Shown here piece by piece: positions 42,585 through 51,135 of a DNA stretch of 64,000 nt (positions within the stretch are counted from its first letter, which is position 1; each line of letters begins with the position of its first letter). Below the pieces are notes generated by a model. That model did no database searches. It was given only the letters and a program-made list of their open reading frames with translations, and was not told where the DNA came from. Both the position numbers and the translations under genes were made by a program. This DNA comes from Falsiroseomonas algicola (lineage in GTDB: Bacteria; Pseudomonadota; Alphaproteobacteria; Acetobacterales; Acetobacteraceae), in assembly GCF_011040385.1 (NCBI RefSeq), contig NZ_JAAIKB010000015.1, positions 1 to 64,000 of the forward strand, given 5' to 3'.

Positions 42585-44024
42585 TCAGACCGAGTAGTAC
42601 ATCTCGAACTCGACGGGGTGCGGCGTGTGCTCGAACTTGTACACGTCCGTCCACTTCAGCTCGATGTAGCTCTCGATCTGGTCCTTGGTGAACACGTCGC
42701 CGGCGAGCAGGAACTCGTGGTCGGCGGCGAGCGCACCGAGCGCCTCGCGCAGCGAGCCGCACACCGTCGGGATGCCCTTCAGCTCCTCCGGCGGCAGGTC
42801 GTACAGGTCCTTGTCCATCGCCTCGCCCGGATGGATCTTGTTCTTGATGCCATCGAGGCCGGCCATCAGCATGGCGGCGAAGGCGAGGTAGGGGTTGGCA
42901 CCCGGATCCGGGAAGCGGACCTCGACGCGCTTCGCCTTCGGGCTCGTCGCGTAGGGGATGCGGCAGGAGGCGGAGCGGTTGCGGGCCGAATAGGCCAGCA
43001 GCACGGGGGCCTCGAAGCCCGGGATCAGGCGCTTGTAGGAGTTGGTCAGCGGGTTCGTGAAGGCGTTCAGCGCCTTCGCGTGCTTGATGATGCCGCCGAT
43101 GTAGTACAGCGCCGTCTCGGACAGGTCGGCATAGCCGTTGCCCGCGAACACCGGCTTGCCGGCCTTCCAGATGGACTGGTGGACGTGCATGCCGCTGCCG
43201 TTGTCGCCGTAGATCGGCTTCGGCATGAAGGTCGCGGTCTTGCCGTAGCTGTGCGCCACGTTGTGCACGCAGTACTTGTAGATCTGCATGAAGTCGGCCT
43301 GCTGCACCAGCGGCCCGAACTTCGTGCCCAGCTCATGCTGGGACTGTGCGACCTCGTGGTGATGCTTCTCGATCGGCAGGCCCATCTCGCCCATCGTGGA
43401 GAGCATCTCGGCGCGCAGGTCGGTCTCGCTGTCCACCGGCGGGACCGGGAAGTAGCCACCCTTGACCACCGGGCGATGGCCCATGTTGCCTTCCGGGTAG
43501 TCCTTCATGTTCGCGCCGGGGCCCTCGATGGACTCCAGCATGTAGTGGCCGAAATTGCCGCCCGTGCCGAACTTCACGCTGTCGAACACGAAGAACTCGG
43601 CTTCCGGGCCGAAGAAGGCGGTGTCGCCAATCCCCGTGGACTTCAGATAGGCCTCGGCCCGCTTCGCGGTGGAGCGCGGGTCGCGGGAATACATCTGGCC
43701 CGTGGAGGGCTCCACGATGTCGCAGAACAGGATCATCTGCGGCTTGGCCGCGAAGGGATCCATTACCGCCGTGGAGGCGTCCGGCATCAGGATCATGTCG
43801 GACTCGTTGATCGCCTTCCAGCCGGCGATGGAGGAGCCATCGAACATGATGCCGTCCGTGAACACGTCCTCATCGATCGTGGAGACGTGCTGCGCGGTGT
43901 GCTGCCACTTGCCGCGGGGATCCGTGAAGCGGAAGTCCACGTATTCGACGCTGTGCTCCTTGATCATGTCCATGACCTTGGAGACGGCGGCATTCGTGCC
44001 CCCGGCTGCCGGCTTCTTCGCCAT
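42585..44024 (-). CDS. glnA: Glutamine synthetase, type I
   Basis: ATP-dependent ammonium assimilation enzyme (glutamate + NH3 to glutamine), dodecameric, 479 residues. ATG at 44024 has an AGGA site 9-12 bp upstream; a TTG start nine codons earlier is unlikely. The beta-grasp domain has [15 protein letters not shown]. Catalytic motifs: [28 protein letters not shown] (ATP/ammonium region) and [10 protein letters not shown]. The adenylylation Tyr lies in [11 protein letters not shown], so activity is likely controlled by GlnE. It is downstream of glnB; the spacer holds a hairpin at 44188-44210. Likely transcribed from the sigma-54 promoter in front of glnB. Confidence 0.97.
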   Translation of the reverse strand: MAKKPAAGGTNAAVSKVMDMIKEHSVEYVDFRFTDPRGKWQHTAQHVSTIDEDVFTDGIMFDGSSIAGWKAINESDMILMPDASTAVMDPFAAKPQMILFCDIVEPSTGQMYSRDPRSTAKRAEAYLKSTGIGDTAFFGPEAEFFVFDSVKFGTGGNFGHYMLESIEGPGANMKDYPEGNMGHRPVVKGGYFPVPPVDSETDLRAEMLSTMGEMGLPIEKHHHEVAQSQHELGTKFGPLVQQADFMQIYKYCVHNVAHSYGKTATFMPKPIYGDNGSGMHVHQSIWKAGKPVFAGNGYADLSETALYYIGGIIKHAKALNAFTNPLTNSYKRLIPGFEAPVLLAYSARNRSASCRIPYATSPKAKRVEVRFPDPGANPYLAFAAMLMAGLDGIKNKIHPGEAMDKDLYDLPPEELKGIPTVCGSLREALGALAADHEFLLAGDVFTKDQIESYIELKWTDVYKFEHTPHPVEFEMYYSV

Positions 44025-44187
44025 CGTGTGCGGTCCTGTTTCCGTGCTCAACCCCGGTCCCTGTGCCGCGCGGCGTTACCGGTCCCCGCCGCGCGCCCGG
44101 ATCCTGCCGTCCGCCCCCCGTCGAGGAGCTTCCCGGCCCATCCGGCCAGCCTTCCCCGGCATTGCTGCCGGTCCGGCCCGTCTTCCT

Positions 44188-44210
44188 CCGGCGCGCTTGC
44201 GGCGCGCCGG
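44188..44210 (-). repeat. 9-bp hairpin between glnB and glnA
   Basis: CCGGCGCGC / GCGCGCCGG with a TTGCG centre, 9 bp after the glnB stop on the minus strand. It may attenuate read-through or stabilise the glnB message upstream of glnA. Confidence 0.55.
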
Positions 44211-44219
44211 GTGAAATGT

Positions 44220-44666
<447 letters not shown>

Positions 44667-44695
44667 TCAGCAGGCGCCCCTGCTTCGCGTCGTTT

Positions 44696-44712
44696 TGCAT
44701 GGCTCGTGCCAC
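44696..44712 (-). promoter_or_regulatory. Sigma-54 promoter of glnB-glnA
   Basis: The minus-strand sequence GTGGCACGAGCCATGCA matches the sigma-54 consensus (YTGGCACGRNNNTTGCW) except for one base in the -12 block (A for T), with exact GG to GC spacing. The start would be near 44685, leaving a leader of about 125 nt before the glnB ATG. This fits NtrC-controlled nitrogen regulation. Confidence 0.75.
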
Positions 44713-44771
44713 GCCGGCAACGCCGCCAGCCCGGGATTCTCGGGGGGGTAGTAGCAAAACAGCCTATGTGA

Positions 44772-44786
44772 TGTGCAAAAAGCACA
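44772..44786. promoter_or_regulatory. Dyad TGTGC-AAAAA-GCACA upstream of the sigma-54 promoter
   Basis: Perfect 5-bp inverted repeat with a 5-bp centre, about 60-75 bp upstream of the -24 element, in the range for an enhancer-type activator. It does not match the usual NtrC site (GCAC-N7-GTGC) in orientation, so the binder is not certain. It could equally serve the divergent aminotransferase gene. Confidence 0.4.
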
Positions 44787-44906
44787 AAAAACGAGCTTCC
44801 GCGCGTCGCCACATTGCGCCCCCGGCCTACCCCTCCCATCATCCCTCGCGCGATCCCCATCCCGTGCTATGCGCATCCCATCCCGCGACCCCGCCGAGGC
44901 CCCGAC

Positions 44907-46100
44907 GTGAAGCCCCAGAACGACCTGCTCTCCGCCACCGGCACCACGATATTCACGGTGATGTCCGCGCTGGCCAACGAACACGGCGCCATCAACCTCG
45001 GCCAGGGCTTCCCGGACTATGACGGGCCGGCGGATGTCATCCACGCCGCCGCGGCCGCGCTGCTCGATGGCCGCAACCAGTACCCGCCGATGACCGGCGC
45101 GCCGGAACTCCGCCAGGCCGTCGCCGCCGCCAACAAGCGCTTCTACGGGATCGAGGTGGACCCCAACGCCGAGGTCGTCGTCACCTCCGGCGCGACGGAG
45201 GCCATCACCGCCTGCCTCATGGCCGTGCTGAACCCCGGCGATGAATGCGTGCTGATCGAGCCGCTCTACGACACCTACCTGCCGGTGGTGAAGCTGCTGG
45301 GTGCCATCCCGAAGCTCGTGCGCCTGACGCCGCCGAAGTGGGAACTGCCGCGCGCGGAACTCGCCGCCGCCTTCGGTCCCAAGACCAAGGCCATCCTGCT
45401 CAACACGCCGATGAACCCGACCTCCAAGGTCTTCACCGCCGCCGAACTCGCCTTCATCGCGGACCTCGTCCAGAAGCACGATTGCTACGCAGTGTGCGAC
45501 GAGGTCTATGAACACCTGACCTTCGACGGCTGGAAGCACATCCCGCTGATGACCCTGCCGGGGATGCGGGAGCGCTGCATGCGCGTGGGCAGCGCGGGCA
45601 AGACCTTCAGCCTGACGGGCTGGAAGATCGGCTACGTCACCTGCGACCGCTCGCTCGCCCCCAATGTCGCGAAGGCGCACCAGAACCTGACCTTCACGAC
45701 GCCGCCCAACCTCCAGCGCGGAGTGGCCGTCGGCCTGGCCAAGGACGATGCGTATTTCGAGGGCCTGTCCTCCAGCCTCCAGGCCAAGCGGGACCGGCTG
45801 GCGACGGGCCTGGCGCGGCTCGGCTTCGGCGTGCTGCCGACCCAGGGCAGCTACTTCATCACGACCGATTTCCGGCCGCTCGGCTTCAACGGCGACGACG
45901 TCGCCTTCTGCCGCGCCCTGACGGTGGAGGCGAAGGTCACGGCGATTCCCGTGACCGCCTTCTATGCCTCCGCCGATGCGCCGAACCACTACGCCCGCTT
46001 CGCCTTCTGCAAGGGCGATGCGGTGCTGGATGCGGCGCTGGCCCGGATGGAGGCCTGGATCGCCTCCCGCGCCGGCGGCCTCCGCGCCGCCGCCGGCTGA
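44907..46100 (+). CDS. Class I/II PLP aminotransferase (methionine/kynurenine aminotransferase-like)
   Basis: PLP enzyme of 397 residues. GTG start at 44907, with GAGG 9 bp upstream; a TTG at 44814 would add a Pro/Arg-rich stretch foreign to the family. The N-terminus INLGQGFPDYDGPADVIHAA matches the YbdL/KAT group. The PLP Lys is 232 (GSAGKTFSLTGWKIGY), and substrate-side motifs LNTPMNPTSKV and YFITTDFRPLG are in place. Likely roles are transamination of methionine, glutamine or aromatic amino acids. It is divergent from glnB, so a nitrogen link is possible. Confidence 0.9.
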   Translation: MKPQNDLLSATGTTIFTVMSALANEHGAINLGQGFPDYDGPADVIHAAAAALLDGRNQYPPMTGAPELRQAVAAANKRFYGIEVDPNAEVVVTSGATEAITACLMAVLNPGDECVLIEPLYDTYLPVVKLLGAIPKLVRLTPPKWELPRAELAAAFGPKTKAILLNTPMNPTSKVFTAAELAFIADLVQKHDCYAVCDEVYEHLTFDGWKHIPLMTLPGMRERCMRVGSAGKTFSLTGWKIGYVTCDRSLAPNVAKAHQNLTFTTPPNLQRGVAVGLAKDDAYFEGLSSSLQAKRDRLATGLARLGFGVLPTQGSYFITTDFRPLGFNGDDVAFCRALTVEAKVTAIPVTAFYASADAPNHYARFAFCKGDAVLDAALARMEAWIASRAGGLRAAAG

Positions 46101-46134
46101 CCACCCTGCGGGTGGCAGCGGGCTAGACCCCCTG

Positions 46135-46163
46135 TTGACGGGCCCCGCCCCGGGGCCTTATCA
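46135..46163 (+). promoter_or_regulatory. Sigma-70 promoter of tRNA-His
   Basis: TTGACG at 46135-46140 and TTATCA at 46158-46163 with an exact 17-bp spacer. The predicted start is near 46170, about 30 bp before the tRNA. Confidence 0.7.
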
Positions 46164-46198
46164 CCCGGCGCCCGGGCACCAACCCGGGCAAGGCGTGT

Positions 46199-46275
46199 GG
46201 CGGTCGTAGCTCAGCTGGTAGAGCGCCAGGTTGTGGTCTTGGATGTCGCGGGTTCGAGCCCCGTCGATCGCCCCA
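46199..46275 (+). tRNA. tRNA-His (anticodon GTG)
   Basis: Complete cloverleaf. The acceptor stem GCGGTCG pairs with CGATCGC (one G-T pair). G at 46199 is the encoded G-1 that pairs with C73, the mark of tRNA-His. D-arm TAGCTCAGCTGGTAGAGC, anticodon stem CCAGG/CTTGG with loop TTGTGGT (anticodon GTG at 46233-46235), T-arm GCGGGTTCGAGCCCCGT-type, and a genome-encoded CCA (46273-46275). Confidence 0.97.
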
Positions 46276-46337
46276 CTCGCCCTCTCCCCTGACCGGGGAT
46301 ACCTTCCCCTCCGGACAATCCCGGGGGGACACCAGAC

Positions 46338-47123
46338 ATGCAGATCAGGCTCGATGGGCGGGTCGCGCTCATCACCGGCGGCTCGAAGGGCCTCGGCCTC
46401 GCCATCGCCACCCATTTCGTCGAATCCGGCGCCTCCGTCGCGCTCGTCGCGCGCGGCGAGGAAGCGCTCGCCAAGGCCAAGGCCGGCATCATCGCGAAAT
46501 TCCAGGGCGCGCGCGTCGCCGCCATCGCCGCCGATGTCGGCACGGCGGAGGGTTGCGCCCGCGCCGCCGCCACGGCCGCCGCCGAGCTCGGCCCCATCGA
46601 CATCCTGGTCAACAACGCCGGCACCAGCCAGCGCGGCGCCTTCATGAGCGTGGATGACGCGCTCTGGCAGGCGGATCTCGACCTCAAGCTCTTCGCCGCC
46701 ATCCGGCTGACGCGCGCGGTCTGGCCGGGGATGCAGGAACGCCGCTGGGGCCGCATCATCAACGTGCTGAACACCGGCGCCAAGGCGCCGCCGGCGCAGG
46801 GCGCGCCGACCGCGGTCTCCCGCGCCGCGGGCATGGCGCTGACCAAGGTGCTTGCCGGGGAGGGCGCGCCCCACAACATCCTCGTCAATGGCATGCTCGT
46901 CGGCATCATCGAAAGCGACCAGTGGGTCCGCCGCCACGCGGCCGACCCGCGCGGCATCTCCTGGGAAGACTGGAAGGCGGAGCAGGGCCGCGGCGTGCCG
47001 CTCGGCCGCATCGGCAAGGCGGAGGAATTCGCCGCGCTCGCGACCTTCCTCGCCAGCGAGAATGCCGGCTACATCACCGGCACCGCGATCAACGTCGATG
47101 GCGGGCGCAGCCCCGTCGTCTGA
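46338..47123 (+). CDS. SDR-fold protein lacking the catalytic Tyr and Lys
   Basis: Short-chain dehydrogenase/reductase fold, 261 residues. The nucleotide motif ITGGSKGLGLA and structural motif ILVNNAGTSQRG are intact. The active-site segment, however, reads GAPTAVSRAAGMALTKVLA, where SDRs have YxxxK: Tyr is Thr, Lys is Arg, and the expected Ser (usually NISS) is replaced in NVLNTGAK. The C-terminus (YITGTAINVDGGRSPVV) is normal. So NAD(P) binding is likely but classical redox chemistry is doubtful. It starts 62 bp after tRNA-His and precedes a metallopeptidase gene by 15 bp. Role unknown. Confidence 0.88.
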   Translation: MQIRLDGRVALITGGSKGLGLAIATHFVESGASVALVARGEEALAKAKAGIIAKFQGARVAAIAADVGTAEGCARAAATAAAELGPIDILVNNAGTSQRGAFMSVDDALWQADLDLKLFAAIRLTRAVWPGMQERRWGRIINVLNTGAKAPPAQGAPTAVSRAAGMALTKVLAGEGAPHNILVNGMLVGIIESDQWVRRHAADPRGISWEDWKAEQGRGVPLGRIGKAEEFAALATFLASENAGYITGTAINVDGGRSPVV

Positions 47124-47138
47124 CCGGTAGCGCCCGCC

Positions 47139-47819
47139 ATGGCGATCCTCATCATCCTGGCGGGCGTGCTGCTGCTGGCCCTGATCTTCGGCCCGCAGCT
47201 CTGGATCCGCCACGTGCTGTCCCGCGCCCAGGCGGATCGCCCGGACCTGCCCGGCACCGGCGCCGAACTCGCGCGCCACCTGCTGGACGAAGCCGGCCTT
47301 CATTCCGTCCGCGTCGAGGAGACGCCGGATGGCGACCACTACGACCCCGATGCGCGCGTGGTGCGCCTCACGCCACCCCACCACGCCGGCCGCTCCATCG
47401 CCGCCGTCGCTGTCGCGACGCATGAGGTCGCGCATGCCGTGCAGCACGCCCGCGGCGAGCCGGGCTTCCTTCGCCGCCAGGCGCTGGTGCTGGCCATCGC
47501 GCCGATCTTCCGCGTGGCGCAGCTGGTCATGGCCACCATCCCGCTGGTGCTGATCTTCGTCCACTCGCCCGCCTTCATCGCGCTGCAGCTCGGCGCCATC
47601 ATCGCCCTGCTGTCGCTCCGCGTGCTGATCCATGCCGTGACGCTGCCGGTCGAGCTCGATGCCAGCTTCAACAAGGCGCTGCCGGTGCTGCGTGCCGGCA
47701 ACTACCTGGCGCCGGCGGACATGCCGCAGGCGACCCGCGTGCTGCGCGCCGCCGCCTTCACCTATGTCGCCGCCGCGCTGGTCACGCTGCTCGACGTGCT
47801 GCGCTGGTTCCGGCGCTGA
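47139..47819 (+). CDS. Membrane zinc metallopeptidase, YugP family
   Basis: Membrane-embedded zinc protease of 226 residues. One N-terminal TM segment (about 2-22, ILIILAGVLLLALIFGPQLW), a cytosolic catalytic stretch with the HExxH motif (VATHEVAHAVQHARGE, His about 95), then two or three TM segments, and the conserved LPVELDASFNKAL that carries the third zinc ligand Glu. A final TM segment is near the C-terminus. Substrate unknown for the family. Probably co-transcribed with the SDR gene upstream. Confidence 0.88.
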   Translation: MAILIILAGVLLLALIFGPQLWIRHVLSRAQADRPDLPGTGAELARHLLDEAGLHSVRVEETPDGDHYDPDARVVRLTPPHHAGRSIAAVAVATHEVAHAVQHARGEPGFLRRQALVLAIAPIFRVAQLVMATIPLVLIFVHSPAFIALQLGAIIALLSLRVLIHAVTLPVELDASFNKALPVLRAGNYLAPADMPQATRVLRAAAFTYVAAALVTLLDVLRWFRR

Positions 47820-47863
47820 GCGCTTCGTGCTAGCGGGCCCCAACACCCGCTGGAGGACCCGCC

Positions 47864-48676
47864 ATGGCTCGTGAACTCACCGTCGGAATCGCCGGCCTCG
47901 GCGCCATCGGCCTGCACCTGGCGCGCGCGCTGGATGCGGGCGTGGAGGGCCTGAAGCTCCACGCCGTCTCCGCCCGGGACCACGCCAAGGCGCGCGCCAA
48001 CCTGGCCGGCTTCAAGGCGCAGCCGCCCATCGTCGGGCTGAAGGAGTTGGCGGCCGCCGACATCGTCGTCGAAGCCGCCCCCGCCGCGGTCTTCGAGGAA
48101 GTCGCGACCGCCGCCATCGAGGCCGGGCGCATCTTCGTCCCCAGCAGCGTCGGCGCCCTGCTGCCCCGCATGCACCTGGTCGATCGCGCCCGCGCAACCG
48201 GCGCCCGCATCATCGTGCCGACCGGCGCCCTGCTCGGCCTCGATGCCGTGCGCGCCGCGGCGGAGGGCGAGGTCGCCTCCGTCACCATCGAGACGCGCAA
48301 GCCCCCCCGCGGCCTGGTCGGCGCGCCCTATCTCGAGCAGAACAACATCGACGTCATGGCCGTGACGGACGAGAAGAAGCTCATCTTCAAGGGCAACGCC
48401 TTCGACGCCGCCCAGGGCTTCCCGGCGAACGTCAACGTCGCCGCCGCCCTCGCGCTGGCCGGCATCGGCCCGCAGCGCACGACGATCGAGATCTGGGCCG
48501 ACCCGCACGTCACGCGCAACACCCACACCATCCGCGTCGAGGCCGAGAGCGCACGCCTGACCATGACGATCGAGAACGTGCCGAGCGAGGAGAACCCCCG
48601 CACCGGCAAGATCACGCCCCTGTCGATCCTGGCCTGCCTGCGCGGACTGACGAGCACGCTGAAGGTCGGCAGCTGA
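47864..48676 (+). CDS. L-aspartate dehydrogenase
   Basis: NAD(P)-dependent aspartate dehydrogenase (NadX-like), 270 residues, which makes iminoaspartate. Rossmann motif VGIAGLGAIGLHLARAL at the N-terminus. The segment IVPTGALLGLDAVRAA and catalytic His region IWADPHVTRNTHTIRVE are diagnostic. Ribosome-binding site GGAGGA before the ATG. The iminoaspartate could feed NAD synthesis, but no nadA or nadC is near, so an amino-acid catabolic role is equally possible. It converges with an amidohydrolase gene across a palindrome cluster. Confidence 0.9.
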   Translation: MARELTVGIAGLGAIGLHLARALDAGVEGLKLHAVSARDHAKARANLAGFKAQPPIVGLKELAAADIVVEAAPAAVFEEVATAAIEAGRIFVPSSVGALLPRMHLVDRARATGARIIVPTGALLGLDAVRAAAEGEVASVTIETRKPPRGLVGAPYLEQNNIDVMAVTDEKKLIFKGNAFDAAQGFPANVNVAAALALAGIGPQRTTIEIWADPHVTRNTHTIRVEAESARLTMTIENVPSEENPRTGKITPLSILACLRGLTSTLKVGS

Positions 48677-48689
48677 GGGGCGGTTCCTC

Positions 48690-48880
48690 GGGGAGGGCGC
48701 TGCCCTCCCCGAACCCCACCCGCCGGGGACCGTGGCGGTCCCCGGGCCCCGCCAGCAAATGCAGTCGCGACGCATGAGGGGGGCCTCGGCCCCCCTCATG
48801 CGTCGCGACTATACTGACGACGGTCCAGGGCCGTCTCGGCCCTGGCGGGGTGGGTCCGGGAGGGGCAGCGCCCCTCCCGG
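48690..48880. repeat. Cluster of five perfect hairpins, including a 23-bp one
   Basis: Five perfect inverted repeats in 191 bp: GGGGAGGGC (48690-48698/48702-48710), CCGGGGACCG (48723-48732/48736-48745), a 23-bp stem with a 2-base centre (48763-48785/48788-48810, key part GTCGCGACGCATGA), CCAGGGCCG (48825-48833/48837-48845) and CCGGGAGGGGC (48856-48866/48870-48880). An outer pairing of CCCCGCCA with TGGCGGGG brackets the centre. It sits between convergent genes. It resembles REP/BIME-type extragenic palindromes and may also end transcription from both sides. Confidence 0.8.
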
Positions 48881-48892
48881 GACAGCGCAACC

Positions 48893-50068
48893 TCAGCCGC
48901 GCGGCATCACCTGCTCGGCCAGCGTCGCGAACCAGGATGCCCCGATCGGCAGGATGTCGTCGTTGAAGTCGTAGAGCGGGTGGTGGACCATCGCGTCGCC
49001 TTCGCCCTTGCCGCCGCCGAGGAACAAATAGGCGCCCGGCTTCTCGTTCAGCATGAAGCTGAAATCCTCGCCGCCCATGGTGGGCTGGGGCAGCGGGCGG
49101 GCGCGGCTTTCGCCGACGACGGTGGCGGCGGCCTTGGCGGCGATGACGGTGCTCTCGGGCTCGTTCACCGTGGCGGGATAGGCGCGGGTGAAGCTCACTT
49201 CCGCCTTGGCGCCGAAGGCGGCGGAGACGCCGGTGACGATCTCCTTGAACTTGCTCTCCAGCAGGTCGCCGACCTCCGGCAGGAACCAGCGCGCCGTGCC
49301 GCGCAGCTTCACGCTTTCCGGGATGACGTTGAAGGTGTGGCCGCCCTCGATATGCGCGATGGTGATGACGCCCGATTCCAGCGGGTTCACGTTACGCGCG
49401 ACGACGGATTGCAGCGCGGTGACGACGTGCGACGCGATCAGGATCGGGTCGATGCCGTTATGCGGCATGGCGCCATGTGCGCCGCGGCCGGTGATGGTCG
49501 CTTCCAGGTTCGCGACGGCGGCCATGACGGGCCCCGGCGCGTGCAGGAAGACGCCTTCCGGCGCGCCCGGCCAGTTGTGCATGCCGAAGACGCGGTCCAT
49601 GGGGAAGCGGTCGAACAGCCCTTCCTTCACCATCACCTCGCCACCGGCCAGGTTCTCCTCCGCCGGCTGGAAGATCAGGTAGACGGTGCCGTCGAAGTTG
49701 CGGGTTTCCGCCAGGTACTTGGCCGCACCCAGCAGCATGGTGGTGTGCCCGTCATGCCCGCAGGCATGCATCAGGCCGGGCTTCTGGGACGCCCAGGGCT
49801 TGCCCGTCTGCTCCTCGATCGGCAGCGCGTCCATGTCCGCGCGGAAACCGATGGCGCGGTTCGACGTGCCGTTGCCGCGGATCACGCCGACCACGCCGGT
49901 CTTGGCGATGCCGGTGATGACCTCGTCCACGCCGAATTCGCGCAGCTTGGCGGCGACGATGCCGGAGGTCCGCACCTCCTCGAAGCCGAGTTCCGGGAAC
50001 TGATGAAAGTCCCGGCGCCATTCGGTCATCTCGGGGTGGAATTCGGCAATCCGGTTGACGATCGGCAT
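48893..50068 (-). CDS. M20-family amidohydrolase (hippurate hydrolase/IAA-amino acid hydrolase type)
   Basis: Metallo-aminoacylase of 391 residues that cleaves N-acyl amino acids. ATG at 50068; the frame continues upstream but that part is a shadow of the next gene. Metal-site motifs: IGFRADMDALPIEE, MHACGHDGHTTMLLGAA and IFQPAEENLAGGE; the C-terminal MGGEDFSFML. The dimerisation domain has RGAHGAMPHNGIDP. No signal peptide, so cytoplasmic. Substrate not certain. Flanked by two kinds of palindromic repeat. Confidence 0.92.
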   Translation of the reverse strand: MPIVNRIAEFHPEMTEWRRDFHQFPELGFEEVRTSGIVAAKLREFGVDEVITGIAKTGVVGVIRGNGTSNRAIGFRADMDALPIEEQTGKPWASQKPGLMHACGHDGHTTMLLGAAKYLAETRNFDGTVYLIFQPAEENLAGGEVMVKEGLFDRFPMDRVFGMHNWPGAPEGVFLHAPGPVMAAVANLEATITGRGAHGAMPHNGIDPILIASHVVTALQSVVARNVNPLESGVITIAHIEGGHTFNVIPESVKLRGTARWFLPEVGDLLESKFKEIVTGVSAAFGAKAEVSFTRAYPATVNEPESTVIAAKAAATVVGESRARPLPQPTMGGEDFSFMLNEKPGAYLFLGGGKGEGDAMVHHPLYDFNDDILPIGASWFATLAEQVMPRG

Positions 50069-50116
50069 GGGAAGGGGCCCTTCGGGGTGGCGGCCTTTCC
50101 GGCAGGACTTTCGCTT

Positions 50117-50215
50117 TCCCCCACCCCAGCCCTCCCCCGCAAGCGCGGGGGAGGGAGCAGGTCTTGCCACCGTCACTCCCTCCCCCGCGCTTGCGGGGGA
50201 GGGTCGGGGTGGGGG
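50117..50215. repeat. 40-bp inverted repeat with internal hairpins
   Basis: Left arm 50117-50156 and right arm 50176-50215 are complementary at 38 of 40 positions, spaced 19 bp apart. Each arm is itself a hairpin (CCCTCCCCCGC, AAGC or GCTT centre, GCGGGGGAGGG), so the element can fold as one long stem or two short ones. It lies upstream of the amidohydrolase start, 49 bp from its ATG. Similar Pro-like CCCTCCCCC palindromes are common extragenic repeats in alphaproteobacteria. Confidence 0.75.
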
Positions 50216-50292
50216 TCCGCGCGGCCCGTGCCAGGGAAGCGATGGAACGCATCCTTGATGGCCCCGCCCCCCACCCCGGTCAACCTCGCGCC

Positions 50293-51135
50293 CTACCGGC
50301 GGAAGGTGAGCGCGAGCCCCTCCGCCAGCGGCCGCCCGACCACGCCGAGCCGGTCGCGCATCTCCGTCACCGGAAACGCCTTGTCCTCCACCAGCCGCCG
50401 CACCTCCTCCGCGCCGATCCGAGGCACGCGTGGCAGCCAGCGAGTCACCGGCGCCACCGCCTCCAGCAGCGCCACCGGCACATCCACCACCCGCGGCGGC
50501 TTCAGCCCGGCGGCGGCGGCGACCGCCAGCAGGAAATCGCGATAGGGCAGGGGCTCCGGCCCCGCCACCACCATCACCTCCGCATGCCGCCAGTCGATGT
50601 CGATCGCCGCCAGGATGCAGCGGGAGAGGTCCTCCTGGTGGATCGGCTGCACCAGCGCGCGCCCGCCGCCCGGCAGCGGCGCCACCGGCAGGCGCTTCAG
50701 CAGGGCGGCCAGGCGCTGGACATTGTCCTCCCCCGTCGCCCCGTAGATCATCGTGGGGTGCAGCATCACGCCCGCGCGGCCGGAGGCGAGGAAGGCCGCC
50801 TCCCCCGCCCGCACCCCATCCCCATGCGCATCCCGCCATTGCGAGAATCGCCGCGTGGAGCCGAGGAAGACGAAGCGCGCCCCCTCCGGCGCCGACGCCA
50901 GCACGGCGGGGGCGAAGCGGGCATGGGCGGTGTTCACCACCACCGTCGCGCCGGCCAGCGCCGCCTTCAGCGCCCGCGCATCCTCGAGATCCGCGAAGAC
51001 GCCCTCCGCGGAGATCCCCGTCGCGATCCAATGCGCGGCGTTGCGCACCACGGGGATGAAGGGGCGCCCGGCGGCCTTCAGCGCGCGGCACAGCGCCGCC
51101 CCGCTGCGCCCGGAGGCGCCGATGACAGCGATCAA
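50293..51135 (-). CDS. NAD(P)-binding protein, NmrA/NDUFA9-like atypical SDR
   Basis: Rossmann-fold protein of 280 residues. N-terminal motif MIAVIGASGRSGAALCRALK (GxxGxxG) and FVFLGSTRRFSQW; LHPTMIYGATGEDNV resembles extended or atypical SDRs of the complex I NDUFA9 type. It lacks a clear YxxxK. Its ATG overlaps the dehydratase stop by 4 bp, so the two are co-translated. A sugar-acid or epimerase-like role beside the dehydratase is possible but not shown. Confidence 0.8.
   Translation of the reverse strand: MIAVIGASGRSGAALCRALKAAGRPFIPVVRNAAHWIATGISAEGVFADLEDARALKAALAGATVVVNTAHARFAPAVLASAPEGARFVFLGSTRRFSQWRDAHGDGVRAGEAAFLASGRAGVMLHPTMIYGATGEDNVQRLAALLKRLPVAPLPGGGRALVQPIHQEDLSRCILAAIDIDWRHAEVMVVAGPEPLPYRDFLLAVAAAAGLKPPRVVDVPVALLEAVAPVTRWLPRVPRIGAEEVRRLVEDKAFPVTEMRDRLGVVGRPLAEGLALTFRR

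Noticed and set aside
48763..48810. Insertion-sequence terminal repeats
   Set aside because: No transposase frame between or near the arms and no target duplication that I can see.
48893..51091. Apparent 732-residue protein ending in the M20 amidohydrolase
   Set aside because: The part upstream of 50068 runs through a palindromic repeat and another gene in a different frame.
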